Shown here: one piece after another, positions 58,640-64,000 of the stretch | How the letters are laid out: each line of letters opens with the position of its first letter | Position numbering within the stretch: the first letter of the stretch is position 1 | Assembly: GCA_024291935.2 (NCBI GenBank) | Contig: CM044310.1 | Span: 116,446,213-116,510,212, forward strand | DNA: 64,000 bases | DNA from: Okapia johnstoni | Taxonomy: Eukaryota; Chordata; Mammalia; Artiodactyla; Giraffidae | Direction of reading: 5' to 3' | Made by a program: the position numbers and the translations under genes | The notes under the pieces: generated by a model | Database searches by the model: none | What the model saw: the letters and a program-made list of their open reading frames with translations, nothing else | What the model was told of the DNA's origin: nothing

Positions 58640-58745
58640 GAAGGCTGGAGACAGACCGCTCAAGTTAAATTCCCCAATTCCCAACTATGCCTTAGTTTCC
58701 GCATCTGCAAAATGAGAATAATTAACAGAGCCATCCTTAGTGCGT
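58640..58745. repeat. MIR-type fragment
   Basis: GAAGGCTGGAGACAGACCGC, TTAGTTTCCGCATCTGCAAA and ATGAGAATAATTAACAGAGC fit MIR. Confidence 0.6.
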
Positions 58746-58827
58746 TAGCACAATTCTGCGTACATGGTAATTGCTGTTAGATTTTTGCTTTCCAAAAATT
58801 TGTAAAATAATAAATTGATATTCAGAT

Positions 58828-59025
58828 TTGGACCTGCACTGACCAACGCAGTAGATAACTAGCTCCATGTGGCTATTTAAATCGAACAAAATTAAAATTA
58901 AAAATTGAGGTCCACAGTCACACGCTCCCCACTTACAGTGCCAGTGGCTACTGTGTTGGACAGCGCAGATAGAAAACATTTGCATCATAGCGGGGAGTAC
59001 TATTGGACAGTGCTGTTCAACAATT
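58828..59025. repeat. MER5A (hAT-Charlie) DNA transposon remnant
   Basis: GCTCCATGTGGCTATTTAAA, AGTGGCTACTGTGTTGGACA and the terminal ATTGGACAGTGCTGTTC are MER5A features. Confidence 0.8.
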
Positions 59026-59099
59026 AGCAGAAGGCCTTTTTATTTTTGTAACTTAATTAAAATTTTAAACGAAACCACTCTCTGCGGAGAAAACGGCCC

Positions 59100-59650
59100 A
59101 CAAAAGAAAACGACTTTTATTCAACTTCAGGAAGCTCATGGGTAGTGTCCGTCCCTCACAAAGATGGCGGCTTCGCAGCGCGTGCGTGTTCCTAACACCT
59201 TCTGGTCTCCCGCCCCGCAAAAAAATGGCCGCCGCCACAACCCGTTCAAGCCCTGCACGGACACAGACACGAGGTCCCAAACCCCACGCGGTCTCACTCA
59301 CCTCAGGAACATGGCCGCCTTCCGATAACTCTCGCGATAACACAGGCTGGTTAAGGCTGGCCACGCCTTCCCAACGTGACCTAGTATGCCGGCGCGCAAT
59401 GATGGCGTAAGACTCTCGCGAGACAGTGTGCCGCTTCCCGCCCCTCTGCCTTGAACATCATGGCGGCTTTCGTTCTGTCTACGAATCGCGTGCTTAGGTA
59501 GGACCGTTCGCCAATCAGAGTCTCGCCAAGGCACCGCCCCCAAACCGTGTTTGCCCCGCCCCTTTATCGTCACTTCCTCTCTAACCCTTACGTAGTCGAT
59601 AAGGAAACCCGGACGCCGCTGCGGCCTTCCTTTTTTCAGGCAGCCGGGAA
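59100..59650 (+). promoter_or_regulatory. RPS11: RPS11 CpG island with YY1-like, TCTCGCGAGA and TOP elements
   Basis: A dense CpG stretch. YY1-type cores AAGATGGCGGC (about 59160), AAAATGGCCGCC (about 59222), ACATGGCCGCC (about 59309) and ATCATGGCGGC (about 59458) recur. TCTCGCGAGA lies at 59414-59423, and a related CTCTCGCGATAA near 59328. The TOP tract CCTTCCTTTTTTC at 59625-59637 marks the likely RPS11 start site. Confidence 0.65.
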
Positions 59651-59651
59651 G

Positions 59652-61760
<2,109 letters not shown>

Positions 61761-61790
61761 GACTGGACCTCTGCCTGCTGCCCCAAACAC

Positions 61791-61796
61791 AATAAA
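61791..61796 (+). terminator. RPS11: RPS11 polyadenylation signal
   Basis: AATAAA lies 30 bases after the stop codon; a short 3' UTR as usual for this class. Confidence 0.88.
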
Positions 61797-61819
61797 GTTA
61801 TTTTCCCAGTCACCGGCAG

Positions 61820-63035
61820 GCTCTGGCTGTCTGTGCCCTTACAAGAGGGAGGGGTTGTCCCCAGGAATTAAGTGGGTTGGTGTGGAAGATGGGATTCGTC
61901 TTCATCCTCGGGGGGCATAAAGATGGGGACCACATCCTGCCTCCTGCCCTTGTGTCTGGGTGAAGACAACCTGTATCAAGATGCTGCCCTCCTCTGATGT
62001 TTTGGTCTTTGTTACCTTTTGGTGTTGCGTACATAAGGCCTTTCTACCTGGTGTTGAGCTCCCCCCGCAAGTCTCTGGGGAGGAAGTGAGTGAGGGTGGA
62101 GGTTCCTGGGTTCTCTAGACTCTGAGCCTTTTCTGTTCTCTTAGGGGAGGGGGAGGAAGAAATATCCGCCCTCTTGGCTTTGCTGGGTGTCAGCGTCGGT
62201 GGCTTGGGTGGGCTTGGGTTCAAAGCTGCCTGTTTCGGAGTTGAAGGTTTTGGCCTCAACCTGGGATTGTCTTCTGACGGGAAAGCAAGGCACCCACCTT
62301 CCCCCTGCATGTCCCGCCCTCCCCTCCTAAGTGAGCACCATGCCCATTTGCAGATGAGCGAACTCATCTGAGGGGGCAAGTTCTCTACCTGGGGTCCCAG
62401 GAAGTAGCTGAGCTGCAGGCATCAGATGATGATGACTTCTTTGCCGGAATCCTAGTAAGGAAAATGGCCTTGAGGGCAAGTCGCATAGCGAGGCCTGCCA
62501 GCAGTGAGGGGTCACAGGTGGCTGCATGGATAGGAAGTCCCTCAAGATGGGACTGATCAGGACAGACCAGATGGGGTGGCTTTGGGCGAGGAGAGAAATT
62601 GGAGATGGGGAAAAATGAAGGCAAGGCAAATGAAGGGGAATGGATTTCTGACAGCCAGACAGAGCTACCTTGAATGTCAGGGTAAAAACTCAGGAGATGG
62701 GGAGAGCTTAACAGTTGGTATTAGCAGGGAAGGCTTTCTGTTAGAGAAAAATGGGGAGAGGAAGAGGGACCTTGAGTGTTAGACACAGAAATAAGGACAG
62801 ATTTGAGACACCCCTCCACTGGACACCAGTCGGAGATGGAGAACCACGTATGGAATGCATGGAGCAGGTGAGGCAGGAGGGTGGCAGGTGCAGACAAACG
62901 CCAAGGAGAGGGAGACGGACTGGGATCTGAAGCAGAGACCCTCACCTGAGCCACAACCGGGCAGAGATGGAGGCTCAGGTTTAGGGGAGGTGCTGGAGTT
63001 ACCCCGCTAACTTCACCCCGGAGGCCTGGTGCTGC
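61820..63035. other. Spacer between RPS11 and MIR150
   Basis: About 1.2 kb of unique-looking sequence, purine-rich after 62.55 kb. Open frames on both strands show no domain or family signature. No repeat of note. The spacing of RPS11 to MIR150 resembles that in human. Confidence 0.5.
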
Positions 63036-63039
63036 TGGG

Positions 63040-63123
63040 GTCCCCAGGTCCCTGCCTCCCCGTACCTGTACCAGGGACTGAGACACACACTGGTACAAGG
63101 GTTGGGAGACAGGGCCATGAGGA
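63040..63123 (-). ncRNA. MIR150: MIR150 precursor hairpin
   Basis: The minus strand at 63109-63088 reads exactly as mature miR-150-5p (TCTCCCAACC at its start, GTACCAGTG at its end). The opposite arm at about 63074-63052 begins CTGGTACAGG and ends AGGCAG, like miR-150-3p. The arms pair to form a hairpin with flanks CATGGCCCTG and CAGGGACCTGGGG. Gene order (RPS11, then MIR150 on the opposite strand) is as in human. Known role: abundant in mature lymphocytes, restrains MYB. The loop differs slightly from human (GTGTGTCTCAGTCC). Confidence 0.95.
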
Positions 63124-63720
63124 GAGAGGAGCCGCCGCCGCTGCTGCCTCCGGGGACTTGGCGTCTGGACCGGCCCGGGGGCTCCTTTTTACCCAGGCCC
63201 GGTGAGGGCGGGGGTTCCTGCCAGAGGAAGTGGGGCCGCATCAAAGAGGGCAGGAAGGGGCAGGGACGGGTCAGAAGGGGGCACGCCCCTAGGTTCAGCC
63301 TGCGAGCCCGCCCCACCTGGTGCTGGAGGGTGGGAGACCACACGGAGGGGCACTGGCACCCAGAGAGCGGGGGACAGAGATGGGGGACAGGGAAAGGCAG
63401 ATCCGGAGAGAGAGGATGGGGAACAGAGACCCAGAGGGGGACCTGAGGCCGCTCCAGGAGCCCCCACCCGCAGGTGTTTCCGTTTGGGGTGGGGCCACCG
63501 TGTTTACAACAACAACAGCCCGCTCCCCTGTTTCCTCCCAGCGGTGGGTTGCTGGGCGTCTCCTTGGCACCCCATTGTCAGGCTACCTAGTGTCGGGTGC
63601 AGCCCTGACCTGGTGGGGACCTCCTGATGGTCAGTGCACAAAATCCAAGGAGAAAGCCCCCAGGGCCGTGTCAATTCTCTGTACCGATGACCTGGACGAG
63701 GACATTACCTGCAGTTCTTT
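63124..63720. other. Region upstream of MIR150, no gene recognised
   Basis: GC-rich to purine-rich sequence (63.3-63.45 kb full of GGGGACAGAGA-type units). It may hold the MIR150 promoter, which would lie here on the minus strand. FCGRT, expected to the right in human, is not seen in the window. Confidence 0.4.
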
Positions 63721-63721
63721 T

Positions 63722-63930
63722 GTTTGTTTTGGCTGCTCTGGGTCTTCCTTCTGGCGCACAGGCTCCTTGTCGCAGCGTGCAGCCTTTCTTTAGTTGCAAT
63801 GCAAGGGCTATAGAGTGGGTGGGCTCAGTAGTTGCCTCGGTAGCAGCATGTGGGATCTTAGTTCACCGACCAGGGCTCAAAACCGCGTCCCCTGCATTGG
63901 AAGGCGGATTCTTAACCACTGGACTGAGAC
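63722..63930 (-). repeat. CHR-family SINE
   Basis: TTTGGCTGCTCTGGGTCTTC through GGATTCTTAACCACTGGACT, reverse orientation. Confidence 0.8.
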
Positions 63931-64000
63931 AGGAGATAGAGGGGCTCCAGGTTAGCCATTACAGCTGGCCTCCTGTTTGCATTTCACGGAGCACAAAGAT

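Larger units (their letters stand above)
54560..59040. other. Repeat-rich spacer between RPL13A and RPS11
   Basis: 54.56-55.4 kb holds no recognisable gene or repeat, only short open frames with no family features. 55.46-59.03 kb is mostly CHR SINE, L1, BovB, MIR and MER5A remnants, listed separately, with AT-rich stretches between them. Confidence 0.5.

Noticed and set aside
62044..62379. 111-codon minus-strand frame between RPS11 and MIR150
   Set aside because: Low-complexity Pro/Ser/Lys product, no recognised family, no splice signals; could not be told from chance.
63124..64000. Start of FCGRT
   Set aside because: Expected next by synteny, but no signal-peptide exon or MHC-like exon is visible before the window ends.

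Overview
This is nuclear genomic DNA from a ruminant, almost certainly a bovid (cattle, sheep, goat or a relative). Split genes with GT-AG introns make it eukaryotic. The gene order matches human 19q13.33. The many Bov-tA SINEs, CHR-type tRNA-derived SINEs and BovB LINE 3' ends are typical of ruminant genomes. I cannot name the species from the sequence alone.

Layout. 1-0.85 kb: the 3' end of GFY (+). 1.0-12.2 kb: complete SLC17A7/VGLUT1 (-, 12 coding exons, 560 aa), tail to tail with GFY. 12.2-15.3 kb: CpG-rich SLC17A7 promoter, pyrimidine-rich spacer and a second CpG-rich patch. 15.3-20.3 kb: complete PIH1D1 (-, 9 coding exons, 290 aa). 20.3-21.7 kb: divergent promoter region shared with ALDH16A1, now split by SINE insertions and carrying a 25-bp tandem array of ETS-like sites. 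21.7-35.3 kb: complete ALDH16A1 (+, 17 coding exons, 801 aa). 35.3-40.4 kb: repeat-rich spacer. 40.7-49.6 kb: FLT3LG (+); seven coding exons can be placed with frame, but the last few codons are uncertain. 50.6-54.1 kb: RPL13A (+, 8 exons, 203 aa) hosting box C/D snoRNAs SNORD32A, 33, 34 and 35A. 54.1-59.1 kb: repeat-rich spacer. 59.1-61.8 kb: CpG island and RPS11 (+, 5 exons, 158 aa) hosting SNORD35B. 63.04-63.12 kb: the microRNA gene MIR150 (-). FCGRT, expected next on the right, is not reached.

The genes are not one pathway. SLC17A7 loads synaptic vesicles with glutamate and GFY is a Golgi protein of olfactory neurons. PIH1D1 is an R2TP co-chaperone that helps assemble snoRNPs among other complexes. 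RPL13A and RPS11 are ribosomal proteins whose introns supply rRNA-methylation guides. FLT3LG and MIR150 act in blood-cell development. All exon chains below were joined by hand from splice sites. The reading frame closes exactly for SLC17A7, PIH1D1, ALDH16A1, RPL13A and RPS11. I saw no foreign operon, CRISPR array or new protein system. The unusual content is regulatory and repeat structure: ETS-site array, paired ZNF143/THAP11-like motifs, a dispersed chromosome-19-type minisatellite, two FLT3LG intron minisatellites, and a diverged FLT3LG C-terminus.
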